From assembly GCA_946221045.1 (NCBI GenBank), contig CAMIIY010000122.1, positions 1-6,410 of the forward strand: 6,410 bases of DNA, written 5' to 3'. Source of the DNA: an uncultured Oceanospirillaceae bacterium (GTDB lineage Bacteria > Pseudomonadota > Gammaproteobacteria > Pseudomonadales > Balneatricaceae). Position numbers and translations under genes: made by a program. The notes beneath the pieces are model-generated. The model was not told the origin of the DNA and ran no database searches. It saw nothing but the letters and a program-made list of their open reading frames with translations. Positions 1-5,873 of the stretch are shown one piece after another. Position 1 is the stretch's first letter, and each line of letters starts with the position of its first letter.

Positions 1-881
1 GCCCCGATAATCGTATGAATCTCGTCGATAAACAGAATCGCATGCGGCTTTTCTTTTATCTCTTTCAACAGCCCTTTGAGGCGTTTTTCAAAGTCGCCAC
101 GGTATTTGGTGCCCGCCAGCAATGCGCCCAGATCCAGTGAATACACGACTGAGTCTTTAATAATTTCGGGGACTTTATGATCAATGATCAGTTTGGCGAG
201 CCCTTCAGCAATCGCTGTTTTACCCACACCGGCTTCTCCGACCAGCAGGGGATTGTTTTTACGGCGGCGCGAGAGAATCTGCACAACACGTTCAACTTCA
301 GAGTCACGCCCTACCAGCGGATCAATTCTGCCCTGCTCTGCTTCAAGGTTCAGGTTAACGGCATACTTAAGCAGAGCACTGTCGCTGCTTTCTTCCGTTT
401 CCTCTGCCTCTTCAACAGATTCAGAGTGAGCGTGATCTCTGGAGGCAACTTTTGAGATGCCGTGAGAGATGTAGTTGACTGCATCAATGCGTTCTACACC
501 ATGCTGTTGCAGGATATAAACCGCCTGGCTTTCTTGCTCACTGAAGATGGCAACCAGCACATTCGCGCCGGTCACTTCAGTGCGGCCCGAAGACTGCACA
601 TGGAAGACCGCGCGCTGCAATACGCGCTGAAATCCTAATGTTGGCTGTGTTTCTATGTCCGGAATCACTTCAGATAGCAGCGGGGTGGTCTCTTCGATAA
701 ATTCGGCAAGACTGCGTCCGATCGCTTCCAGATCGGCACCACAGGCAACCAACACATCACGAGCTTCACTGTTATTGAGCAGCGCAAAAAGAAGGTGCTC
801 AATCGTAATAAACTCATGGCGCTTATCCTTCGCCGCCTGAAACGCGGCACTCAGGGTATCTTCCAATTCTCTATTTAACAT
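1..881 (-). CDS. clpA: ATP-dependent Clp protease ATP-binding subunit ClpA (N-terminal part, runs off left edge)
   Basis: ClpA is the AAA+ unfoldase that forms hexamers on the ClpP peptidase in the cytoplasm and threads substrates into it. Only 293 codons plus two bases are present; the family is usually about 750-760 residues, so the rest of the first ATPase module and the whole second one lie outside. The protein begins [10 protein letters not shown]. The N-domain, where ClpS docks, covers about residues 1-142 and includes the conserved stretch [21 protein letters not shown] very acidic linker follows (about 149-168, [14 protein letters not shown]). The first AAA+ module then shows Walker A GEAGVGKT at 215-222 and Walker B ILFIDE with Asp286/Glu287, plus the pore-region sequence [11 protein letters not shown]. 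The ATG at 881 has a GAGG ribosome site that begins inside the clpS stop codon (TGAGAGG), eleven bases after clpS, so the two genes are probably co-transcribed and translationally coupled. Recognition is by family knowledge and is very secure. Confidence 0.97.
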   Translation of the reverse strand, partial: MLNRELEDTLSAAFQAAKDKRHEFITIEHLLFALLNNSEARDVLVACGADLEAIGRSLAEFIEETTPLLSEVIPDIETQPTLGFQRVLQRAVFHVQSSGRTEVTGANVLVAIFSEQESQAVYILQQHGVERIDAVNYISHGISKVASRDHAHSESVEEAEETEESSDSALLKYAVNLNLEAEQGRIDPLVGRDSEVERVVQILSRRRKNNPLLVGEAGVGKTAIAEGLAKLIIDHKVPEIIKDSVVYSLDLGALLAGTKYRGDFEKRLKGLLKEIKEKPHAILFIDEIHTIIG

Positions 882-892
882 GGCGCAGCCTC

Positions 893-1249
893 TCAGACCT
901 GTTCCACTTCACATAGCAGGGGATGCTGATTCTCCCTTGCATATTGATTAACTATAGCCGCTTTAGTTTCAGCAATGTCACGTGTAAACACTCCACAGAT
1001 ACCTTTTCCCTGTGTGTGCACGGCTAACATCACCTGAGTTGCTTTCTCCTGATCCATATTAAAAAACATCATCAGCACTGCAACGACAAAGTCCATGGGT
1101 GTGTAATCATCATTATGGAGCACAACACGGTACATGGAAGGCTGTTTAAGTTCAGGTTTGGCCTCCTGAACCACCAAATCATGATCATGATGCGGGTGCT
1201 CTTCGTCAGAATTCTGGGCCAAAGGTGTATATGTTGAAGTTGTATCCAT
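893..1249 (-). CDS. clpS: ATP-dependent Clp protease adaptor ClpS
   Basis: ClpS is a small cytoplasmic adaptor that binds proteins with bulky hydrophobic N-terminal residues (the N-end rule) and delivers them to ClpA while suppressing ClpA's SsrA-tagged traffic. The 118-residue product has the complete folded core from Met39 to the C-terminus ([16 protein letters not shown] ... [15 protein letters not shown] ... [14 protein letters not shown]). Residues equivalent to the N-degron pocket are all present: Asn46, Asp47, Asp48, Thr50, Met52 and His78. Escherichia coli ClpS has 106 residues; the extra length here is in the flexible N-terminal tail, which carries an unusual His/Asp-rich stretch at 16-24 (EEHPHHDHD). 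The ATG at 1249 is the only reasonable start: an in-frame TAG lies seven codons upstream and the next ATG (Met39) is inside the conserved core. The ribosome site in front of it is weak. It lies immediately upstream of clpA and is divergent from cspD, the usual arrangement. Confidence 0.97.
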   Translation of the reverse strand: MDTTSTYTPLAQNSDEEHPHHDHDLVVQEAKPELKQPSMYRVVLHNDDYTPMDFVVAVLMMFFNMDQEKATQVMLAVHTQGKGICGVFTRDIAETKAAIVNQYARENQHPLLCEVEQV

Positions 1250-1380
1250 GAAAAGTTGGTCTATGATCTAAAGCAATAAATGTGTTTGGCCAAACGACTC
1301 TAAAATTTGCGCTGACTATTCCCGGTTGTAGCAACCCTGATCTCTCTGCGCAAGCCATAAGTGTTTGTCTGAGCAATAAG

Positions 1381-1409
1381 TATTCACTTAAACTGCACCT
1401 GAAGATAAT
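1381..1409 (+). promoter_or_regulatory. Candidate cspD promoter
   Basis: The -10-like hexamer GATAAT (1404-1409) matches five of six consensus bases; 17 bases upstream is a poor -35, TATTCA (1381-1386). Transcription would start near 1416 and leave a leader of about 55 bases. The -10 element sits inside the AAGATAA/TTATCTT inverted repeat at 1402-1424, a position suitable for a repressor operator. The weak -35 suggests dependence on an activator or on the stationary-phase sigma factor, but that is inference only. Confidence 0.35.
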
Positions 1410-1461
1410 TTTAGCAGTTATCTTTTCAAGGTTCAGGATCAGAACTCATCAAGTCAGTCAT

Positions 1462-1465
1462 GGAG
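1462..1465 (+). promoter_or_regulatory. Ribosome binding site deciding the cspD start
   Basis: GGAG lies six bases before the ATG at 1472. The in-frame ATG at 1460 overlaps this site and has no Shine-Dalgarno sequence of its own, so translation most likely begins at 1472. This gives the N-terminus MQTGKVKWF, matching the length of other cold-shock proteins. Confidence 0.75.
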
Positions 1466-1471
1466 CGGTAT

Positions 1472-1675
1472 ATGCAAACAGGGAAAGTAAAGTGGTTCAA
1501 TAACTCGAAAGGGTATGGCTTTATTCTTTCAGATGAACACGAAGAAGACCTATTTGCGCATTTTTCAGCCATTGAGATGGATGGTTATAAAAGTCTGAAA
1601 GCCGGCCAAAAAGTCTCCTTTGAGACGCAGCCCGGCCCCAAAGGTACACATGCAGTGAATATCAGGCCTACTTAA
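1472..1675 (+). CDS. cspD: Cold-shock domain protein, CspD-like
   Basis: This 67-residue protein is a single cold-shock (OB-fold) domain that binds single-stranded nucleic acid. RNP1 is KGYGFI at 13-18 and RNP2 is LFAHF at 27-31, and the aromatic surface residues Trp8, Phe9, Tyr15, Phe17, Phe28, His30 and Phe31 are all present. The sequence [16 protein letters not shown] and the ending [12 protein letters not shown] resemble CspD more than CspA-type proteins, and the position divergent from clpS/clpA is the classic cspD locus. In E. coli CspD is made in stationary phase and inhibits DNA replication by binding single-stranded regions; that role is family knowledge, not visible here. It is shorter than E. 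coli CspD (74 residues) because it lacks the alanine/valine-rich C-terminal tail. Start chosen at 1472 rather than 1460 because of the GGAG site. A strong terminator follows 11 bases after the stop. Confidence 0.93.
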   Translation: MQTGKVKWFNNSKGYGFILSDEHEEDLFAHFSAIEMDGYKSLKAGQKVSFETQPGPKGTHAVNIRPT

Positions 1676-1686
1676 ACACAAGAAAC

Positions 1687-1712
1687 AAGGCAGCCCGCAG
1701 GCTGCCTTTTTT
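1687..1712. terminator. Intrinsic terminator shared by cspD and icd
   Basis: A perfect nine-pair stem (AAGGCAGCC / GGCTGCCTT, 1687-1695 with 1700-1708) closes on the four-base loop CGCA and runs into six T residues at 1707-1712. It is a strong rho-independent terminator for cspD. Read on the minus strand the same stem is followed by TTGTTTCTTG, a poorer but still T-rich tail, so it probably also stops icd, whose TAA (1714-1716) begins two bases beyond the T run. Confidence 0.93.
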
Positions 1713-1713
1713 G

Positions 1714-2970
1714 TTAGTCCATATGCGCAATGATTGCCTCACCAAACGCTGAAGCTGACAGCAGCGTTGCTCCCTCCATCAACCGCTCAAAATCATAGGT
1801 CACGGTTTTCGCTTCAATGGCGCCATCCATGCCCTTGATAATCAGGTCGGCCGCTTCGGTCCACCCCATATGCCGCAACATCATCTCTGCAGACAGAATA
1901 ATTGATCCCGGATTTACTTTGTCCTGCCCGGCATATTTGGGCGCAGTGCCGTGGGTTGCTTCAAAAATCGCCACTTCATCTGAAAGATTGGCCCCGGGAG
2001 CAATGCCAATGCCACCGACCTCTGCAGCCAGCGCGTCAGACAAATAATCACCATTAAGATTCAGCGTCGCAACAACATCATACTCTGCCGGACGCAGCAA
2101 AATTTGCTGTAACATTGCATCGGCAATGACATCCTTAACCACAATGTCCTGACCGGTCTGAGGATTCTTGAAGGTCATCCACGGTCCACCATTCAAAGGT
2201 TGCGCACCAAATTCATCCCGGGCTAACTCGTATCCCCAGTCCTTGAAGGCACCTTCGGTAAATTTCATGATGTTACCTTTGTGCACCAGGGTGACTGATT
2301 CGCGATTATTATCTACAGCATATTGAATCGCTTTTCGAATCAAACGTTTACTGCCTTCAGCTGAGACAGGTTTTATACCGATACCGCATTGTGTATCAAA
2401 TCGGATCTTGGTAACGCCCATCTCCTCCTTCAGGAACCTGATCACTTTATCCGCTTCAGCTGTACCGGCTTTCCACTCAACGCCCGCATAGATGTCCTCA
2501 GAGTTTTCCCGGTAGATCACCATGTCCACATCACCCGGGTTAATCACCGGGCTGGGCACGCCTTTAAACCAGCGTACCGGGCGCTGACAGACATACAAAT
2601 CCAGCTCCTGGCGCAGTGCGACGTTAAGCGAGCGAATACCGCCACCCACCGGAGTAGTCAACGGCCCTTTAATGCCCACAACAAATTCCTTAAATGCTGA
2701 CAGCGTTTCATCCGGCAACCAGGTGTCCTGGTCATAGACCGAGGTTGCCTTTTCACCGGCATACACCTCCATCCAGGCAATTTTGCAGCGTCCGCCATAC
2801 GCCTTGGCAACAGCGGCATCCACAACCTTGATCATGGGCGGCGTAACATCAACGCCGATCCCATCACCCTCGATGAAAGGGATGATTGGATGGTCTGGTA
2901 CATTCAGCGAACCATCGTTGTTTACGGTAATTTTATCGCCTGCCGGTACTGCTATATTGATATATCCCAT
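1714..2970 (-). CDS. icd: Isocitrate dehydrogenase, NADP-dependent
   Basis: The enzyme oxidatively decarboxylates isocitrate to 2-oxoglutarate with NADP+ and Mg2+ in the TCA cycle. At 418 residues it matches the dimeric E. coli type (416), with a steady offset of one. The substrate-site residues are Ser114, Asn116, Arg120, Arg130, Arg154, Tyr161 and Lys231. The metal ligands are Asp284, Asp308 and Asp312. Cofactor-loop residues His340, Lys345, Tyr346, Tyr392 and Arg396 correspond to those that select NADP over NAD. Ser114, in [12 protein letters not shown], is the equivalent of E. coli Ser113, the site phosphorylated by the AceK kinase/phosphatase at the glyoxylate-bypass branch point. The ATG at 2970 has GGAG five bases upstream. 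The gene is monocistronic here: divergent from rluE and convergent with cspD, with a terminator just past the stop. No missing residue or frameshift was seen. Confidence 0.98.
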   Translation of the reverse strand: MGYINIAVPAGDKITVNNDGSLNVPDHPIIPFIEGDGIGVDVTPPMIKVVDAAVAKAYGGRCKIAWMEVYAGEKATSVYDQDTWLPDETLSAFKEFVVGIKGPLTTPVGGGIRSLNVALRQELDLYVCQRPVRWFKGVPSPVINPGDVDMVIYRENSEDIYAGVEWKAGTAEADKVIRFLKEEMGVTKIRFDTQCGIGIKPVSAEGSKRLIRKAIQYAVDNNRESVTLVHKGNIMKFTEGAFKDWGYELARDEFGAQPLNGGPWMTFKNPQTGQDIVVKDVIADAMLQQILLRPAEYDVVATLNLNGDYLSDALAAEVGGIGIAPGANLSDEVAIFEATHGTAPKYAGQDKVNPGSIILSAEMMLRHMGWTEAADLIIKGMDGAIEAKTVTYDFERLMEGATLLSASAFGEAIIAHMD

Positions 2971-3088
2971 ATCGACTCCGCGCTTTTTTCTTATTGAAAT
3001 TGTTATACTTATCGAACCGTCAGACAGCGAATCAGCTGCACTAGTTTCATGATAGGCGAAGACCGCCGTTTATGCTGAGGAACAGCCT
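2971..3088. promoter_or_regulatory. icd/rluE divergent promoter region with overlapping -10 elements
   Basis: The sequence TGTTATACTT at 3001-3010 can be read both ways. On the plus strand it gives an extended -10, TGT followed by TATACT (3004-3009, five of six matches), without a good -35; this would start rluE transcription near 3016. On the minus strand the same bases give TATAAC (3002-3007, five of six), with a weak TTCGCT at 18 bases as -35, for icd starting near 2995 with a leader of about 25 bases. The two promoters would therefore be mutually exclusive. Hexamers are seen directly; transcription starts are inferred. Confidence 0.45.
3077..3081 (+). promoter_or_regulatory. Ribosome binding site supporting a TTG start for rluE
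   Basis: GAGGA lies seven bases before the TTG at 3089. Reading upstream in the same frame there is no ATG, GTG or TTG before the in-frame TAG at 3053-3055, so the TTG is the only plausible start. Confidence 0.75.
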
Positions 3089-3700
3089 TTGGCTAACCTG
3101 ATCGTTTTCAATAAGCCCTTCCAGGTGCTGTCTCAATTCACCACCAAGGATGACAAAAGCACCCTGGCCGACTACATCAAAACACCCAACATCTATGCCG
3201 CTGGTCGGCTGGATTATGATTCTGAGGGCTTATTGCTACTGACGGATGACGGGCAATTGCAACATCAGTTGGCCCATCCGAGCTTTAAACTGGAGAAGAC
3301 CTACTGGGTTCAGGTTGAAGGGGATATCTCGCCAGAAGCACTGCAGCAGCTTGCGACGGGGGTGTCGCTGAAGGATGGCCCTACCCGGCCTGCCAAAGCA
3401 AAACGGTTAGCTGAACCTGACCTATGGCCCCGTGTCCCCCCTATCAGGGAGCGTCAAAACCAGCCCACCAGCTGGCTGGAGTTAAAAATAACGGAGGGAA
3501 GAAACCGTCAGGTCCGGCGCATGACTGCCGTTGTGGGGTTTCCGACACTGCGGTTGATTCGATATGCCATCGGCAACTGGACGATCCGGGATCTGGCACC
3601 AGGTGAGTACCGCTGCGAACAAATCCATCTGGCGCAGGCACCTGCAAAGCCCGCAGGTCATCAGACAAAAACTCCACGCAGACGAGCACGCCACAGATAG
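3089..3700 (+). CDS. rluE: 23S rRNA pseudouridine synthase RluE (RsuA/RluB/E/F family)
   Basis: RluE converts a uridine in 23S rRNA (U2457 in E. coli numbering) to pseudouridine. The 203-residue protein shows the family catalytic motif AAGRLDYDSEGLLLLT with Asp42 as nucleophile, the KTYWVQVEG strand, the RluE-type stretch PRVPPIRERQNQPTSWLELKI, and EGRNRQVRRMTAVVGFPTLRLIRYAIG (136 onward). There is no S4 domain, as expected for RluE rather than RsuA, RluB or RluF. Compared with E. coli RluE (217 residues) it lacks the basic N-terminal extension of about 40 residues and begins almost directly with the fold (ANLIVFNKPFQVLSQF). In exchange it has a C-terminal basic tail (about 184-203, ending TPRRRARHR), probably an RNA-contacting extension. 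It uses a TTG start. It is divergent from icd, as in E. coli, and its TAG lies four bases from the moaE stop codon. Confidence 0.95.
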   Translation: MANLIVFNKPFQVLSQFTTKDDKSTLADYIKTPNIYAAGRLDYDSEGLLLLTDDGQLQHQLAHPSFKLEKTYWVQVEGDISPEALQQLATGVSLKDGPTRPAKAKRLAEPDLWPRVPPIRERQNQPTSWLELKITEGRNRQVRRMTAVVGFPTLRLIRYAIGNWTIRDLAPGEYRCEQIHLAQAPAKPAGHQTKTPRRRARHR

Positions 3701-3704
3701 GTAA

Positions 3705-4160
3705 TCAGCGCCAACGTTTTGCTGCGTCCAGGTCAGATGCTTTCTGTTCCACCCAGTGCTCTCCGGAGACCGTAATCTCTTTTTTCCAAAATGGCGCATC
3801 CTGCTTCAGGTAATCCATTATAAATTGCACAGCAGCAAAGGCGTCCGCGCGATGCGGACTGCTGGCACCGACAAATACAATCTGCTCATTCAGCATAAGC
3901 CTGCCAACACGGTGTACCAGCGTAACCTGACCGAGAGGCCAGCGTTCACGGGCCTGCTCAACAATTTTATGCAGGGCTTTTTCGGTCATGCCCGGATAGT
4001 GCTCCAGATACAACCCCTTGAGTTTGTCAGTATCCGACAGTTCACGTACCAGCCCGGTAAAGGTCACGATGGCACCATACGCACCCGATGCACATTTCAG
4101 CCCGGAGTAAAGCTGGTTGAGGTCAAAATCTTCAGTTTGTACAGCAATCTGAGTTAACAC
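3705..4160 (-). CDS. moaE: Molybdopterin synthase catalytic (large) subunit MoaE
   Basis: MoaE with the small sulfur-carrier MoaD inserts the dithiolene sulfurs into cyclic pyranopterin monophosphate to make molybdopterin, a step of molybdenum cofactor synthesis. The sequence carries the family motifs VTFTGLVR, LEHYPGMTEKAL, RWPLGQVTLVHRVGRL, ASSPHRADAFAA and MDYLKQDAPFWKKE. I start it at the GTG at 4160, giving 151 residues. Numbered that way Arg39, His103, Arg104, Lys119 and Lys126 fall exactly where E. coli MoaE (150 residues) has them, Lys119 and Lys126 being the active-site lysines. A TTG at 4172, directly after an in-frame TGA, is the alternative and adds four residues; neither start has a clear Shine-Dalgarno site. 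No moaD, moaA, moaC or mog gene is in the window, so its partner must be encoded elsewhere or, less likely, be lost. It is convergent with rluE and divergent from nudJ. Confidence 0.95.
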   Translation of the reverse strand: MLTQIAVQTEDFDLNQLYSGLKCASGAYGAIVTFTGLVRELSDTDKLKGLYLEHYPGMTEKALHKIVEQARERWPLGQVTLVHRVGRLMLNEQIVFVGASSPHRADAFAAVQFIMDYLKQDAPFWKKEITVSGEHWVEQKASDLDAAKRWR

Positions 4161-4188
4161 AGGTATTACCAATCAATTAGCTATCTTA

Positions 4189-4197
4189 AGCATACCA
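4189..4197 (-). promoter_or_regulatory. Candidate moaE promoter (extended -10)
   Basis: On the minus strand TGG is followed by TATGCT (four of six), an extended -10 element, with no convincing -35. Transcription would begin near 4182, only about ten bases before the TTG at 4172 but about 22 before the GTG at 4160, which favours the GTG as the translation start. This is inference from short motifs. Confidence 0.3.
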
Positions 4198-4216
4198 TCA
4201 AAGACGATTTAACCGG

Positions 4217-4236
4217 TGTTTTCGATTCTGAAAACA
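4217..4236. promoter_or_regulatory. Operator-like 20-bp dyad between moaE and nudJ
   Basis: Two perfect seven-base arms, TGTTTTC (4217-4223) and GAAAACA (4230-4236), flank the six-base centre GATTCT. The dyad lies about 20 bases upstream of the candidate nudJ -10 element and about 20 bases upstream of the candidate moaE -10, which suits a transcription factor acting on one or both promoters. It does not match LexA, Fnr or ArgR consensus spacing. There is no T tract, so a terminator is unlikely. The repeat is seen; the function is inferred. Confidence 0.4.
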
Positions 4237-4246
4237 GCCCTCAAAG

Positions 4247-4255
4247 TGGTAAGAT
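4247..4255 (+). promoter_or_regulatory. Candidate nudJ-mnmA-hflD operon promoter (extended -10)
   Basis: TGG is followed by TAAGAT (four of six), giving an extended -10; the -35 candidate TTCTGA (4226-4231) at 18 bases is weak and falls in the centre and right arm of the dyad. Transcription would start near 4262, leaving a leader of about 15 bases that includes the GGGGG ribosome site at 4266-4270. Confidence 0.35.
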
Positions 4256-4276
4256 AACCCTTTTCGGGGGAATGGC

Positions 4277-4735
4277 ATGACCTGGTATGCCCATGCAACC
4301 GTTGCGGTTGTTGTCGAGCGCGATGGACGCTTTTTGCTGGTTGAAGAGCAGGTAAACCAACACACTGTCCTGAACCAGCCAGCCGGTCATATCGAACCCA
4401 ATGAAACCTTCGTACAGGCTGCCATTCGTGAGACACTGGAAGAAACCGGCTGGCAAGTGAAACCTGCGGCGTTACTGGGAATCTATGCTTATTCTTCACC
4501 GGACAATGGCATCACCTATCACCGGACCTGCTTTATTGCCGAAGCCGAGCGGCACTTTCCAGAGCAACCGCTGGATGAAGGCATTATTGCGGCAAAATGG
4601 ATGACTCCGGATGAAATCATGCAACGTAAAGCGCAGTTGCGCAGCCCCATGGTGATACGCTGTATAAACGACTACCTGGCCGGCCGTGCTTTTCCGCTGG
4701 ACCTGATTACTGAAATGACAATTCAAGAAAACTGA
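4277..4735 (+). CDS. nudJ: Nudix hydrolase, NudJ-type phosphatase
   Basis: Nudix enzymes hydrolyse nucleoside diphosphates linked to another group, using a metal-binding Nudix box. Here the box GX5EX7REUXEEXGU runs from Gly37 to Trp59, with Glu43, Arg51, Glu52, Glu55, Glu56 and Gly58 all present; the first U position is a threonine. In E. coli NudJ (153 residues) releases phosphate from nucleoside di- and triphosphates and from the thiamine precursor HMP diphosphate; this 152-residue protein matches it along the whole length, including [31 protein letters not shown] and the C-terminal LRSPMV. The exact substrate cannot be read from sequence. The ATG at 4277 has GGGGG six bases upstream. It is the first gene of an apparent nudJ-mnmA-hflD operon, ten bases before mnmA. 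Confidence 0.93.
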   Translation: MTWYAHATVAVVVERDGRFLLVEEQVNQHTVLNQPAGHIEPNETFVQAAIRETLEETGWQVKPAALLGIYAYSSPDNGITYHRTCFIAEAERHFPEQPLDEGIIAAKWMTPDEIMQRKAQLRSPMVIRCINDYLAGRAFPLDLITEMTIQEN

Positions 4736-4745
4736 TTACCCGTAC

Positions 4746-5861
4746 ATGAAACCCAACAACCAAATCAAAGTCATCGTCGGCATGTCCGGTGGTGTTGACT
4801 CATCAGTCTCTGCTCTGCTGTTGCAACAACAGGGGTATCAGGTCGAAGGCCTGTTTATGAAGAACTGGGATGAAGATGACGGCACAGAGTACTGCACGGC
4901 CAAACAGGATCTGGCGGATGCAGAAGCGGTTTGCGGCAAGCTGGGGATTCAGCTACATACCGCCAGTTTTGCCGCAGAATACTGGGATAATGTATTTGAA
5001 CACTTTCTTGAAGAATACAAAGCGGGTCGCACCCCTAATCCCGACATCCTCTGTAATCGGGAGATCAAATTTAAAGCCTTCCTGGAATATGCCAAAGCGT
5101 TAGGGGCAGATCTGATTGCAACAGGTCATTATGTACGCCGTGGCAGCTATAACGGCGAAGCCTGCCTGTTAAAAGGCCTAGACCCAAACAAGGATCAGAG
5201 TTATTTCCTGCATCAGGTGGGCAGCGCCGAGTTGGCACAAACCTTGTTCCCGGTGGGTGAACTGGAAAAGCCGGAGGTTCGCCGCCTGGCTGAACAGCAT
5301 GATTTAATCACCCACGACAAAAAGGACAGCACCGGCATCTGCTTTATCGGAGAACGCCGCTTCGCTGACTTTTTGAAGCAGTACCTGCCCGCCCAGCCAG
5401 GTGCAATTGAAACACCTTCCGGGGACGTGATCGGCGAGCATGCCGGCCTGATGTATTACACCATCGGACAACGTCAGGGACTCTGTATTGGCGGACTGAA
5501 GGATTACCCTGAGGCGCCATGGTATGTCGCCGGTAAAGACCTCGAACGTAATGTCCTGATTGCTGTTCAGGGCAAGCAGCATGACCTGCTCTACACAGAC
5601 TGGCTGGTATCTGAAGCATTGTTCTGGATTGATGGCCAGACGCCTGAACTACCCTACCGCTGTACGGCTAAGGTACGTTACCGTCAGGCAGATCAGGATT
5701 GTATTATTGAAAAACAGGTGGGCGATGGTTATCTGATTCGTTTCAGTCAGCCTCAACGAGCCATTACGCCCGGCCAGTCTGTCGTGATTTATGAGAACGA
5801 GCGCTGCCTGGGAGGCGGTGTAATAGAAACGACTGGCAAACTAGACAGTATTCCATCCTGA
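4746..5861 (+). CDS. mnmA: tRNA-specific 2-thiouridylase MnmA
   Basis: MnmA adenylates U34 in the wobble position of tRNA-Lys, -Glu and -Gln and replaces its 2-oxygen with sulfur, which arrives from IscS through the Tus relay. The 371-residue protein (368 in E. coli) has the N-type ATP pyrophosphatase PP-loop SGGVDS at 14-19, the family stretch [14 protein letters not shown] (38-51), the catalytic cysteine Cys103 in [18 protein letters not shown] at 125-129, DQSYFL at 150-155 and the second, persulfide-bearing cysteine Cys199 in [10 protein letters not shown]. The C-terminal half ([18 protein letters not shown]) is the beta-barrel tRNA-binding region. Both cysteines are intact, so it should be active. 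The ATG at 4746 is preceded by no clear Shine-Dalgarno sequence (TTACCCGTAC), suggesting translational coupling to nudJ ten bases upstream. Its TGA overlaps the ribosome site of hflD. Confidence 0.97.
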   Translation: MKPNNQIKVIVGMSGGVDSSVSALLLQQQGYQVEGLFMKNWDEDDGTEYCTAKQDLADAEAVCGKLGIQLHTASFAAEYWDNVFEHFLEEYKAGRTPNPDILCNREIKFKAFLEYAKALGADLIATGHYVRRGSYNGEACLLKGLDPNKDQSYFLHQVGSAELAQTLFPVGELEKPEVRRLAEQHDLITHDKKDSTGICFIGERRFADFLKQYLPAQPGAIETPSGDVIGEHAGLMYYTIGQRQGLCIGGLKDYPEAPWYVAGKDLERNVLIAVQGKQHDLLYTDWLVSEALFWIDGQTPELPYRCTAKVRYRQADQDCIIEKQVGDGYLIRFSQPQRAITPGQSVVIYENERCLGGGVIETTGKLDSIPS

Positions 5862-5864
5862 GGA
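5861..5864 (+). promoter_or_regulatory. hflD ribosome binding site overlapping the mnmA stop
   Basis: AGGA shares its first base with the last base of the mnmA TGA and lies nine bases before the GTG at 5874. It is the reason for choosing that GTG; no other in-frame start lies between the mnmA stop and the conserved N-terminus. Confidence 0.7.
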
Positions 5865-5873
5865 AAACAGATT

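Larger units (their letters stand above)
1250..1471. promoter_or_regulatory. clpS/cspD divergent intergenic region with several dyads
   Basis: This 222-bp stretch has no credible gene and must hold the promoters of both clpS (leftward) and cspD (rightward). It contains a perfect 12-bp palindrome GTTTGGCCAAAC at 1284-1295, a GGTTG-3-CAACC dyad at 1324-1336, a TAAGT-4-ACTTA dyad at 1377-1390, and an AAGATAA-9-TTATCTT dyad at 1402-1424. For clpS the best minus-strand promoter guess is TTGGCC (inside the palindrome), 17 bases, then TAGATC at 1264-1269, which is weak (about three of six matches at -10). The dyads are seen directly; their roles are inference. In other gammaproteobacteria cspD is induced in stationary phase and slow growth, so control here is expected. 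Confidence 0.5.

Noticed and set aside
1324..1336. GGTTG-TAG-CAACC dyad in the clpS/cspD region as an independent operator
   Set aside because: Five-base arms with a three-base loop are common by chance and it is not aligned with a promoter candidate; kept only in the description of the intergenic region.
1460..1471. Upstream in-frame ATG for cspD adding the residues MERY
   Set aside because: It has no ribosome site, and the GGAG that serves the ATG at 1472 lies inside it; the shorter form matches the family N-terminus.
1282..1503. A 73-codon plus-strand open frame in the clpS/cspD intergenic region
   Set aside because: It starts with GTG, has no ribosome site, overlaps the cspD start in another frame and resembles no family I know.
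3049..3078. Another nine-codon ATG frame upstream of rluE
   Set aside because: No ribosome site and no recognisable leader features.
3072..3101. Nine-codon ATG frame overlapping the rluE start, a possible leader peptide
   Set aside because: No Shine-Dalgarno sequence and no amino-acid bias suggestive of attenuation; frames this short are expected by chance.
3640..3658. ACCTGC-7-GCAGGT inverted repeat near the end of rluE, considered as a terminator
   Set aside because: No T tract follows on either strand and it lies inside coding sequence.
3482..3799. Minus-strand open frame spanning the rluE/moaE junction
   Set aside because: It overlaps two well-supported genes in other frames and its product looks like out-of-frame noise.
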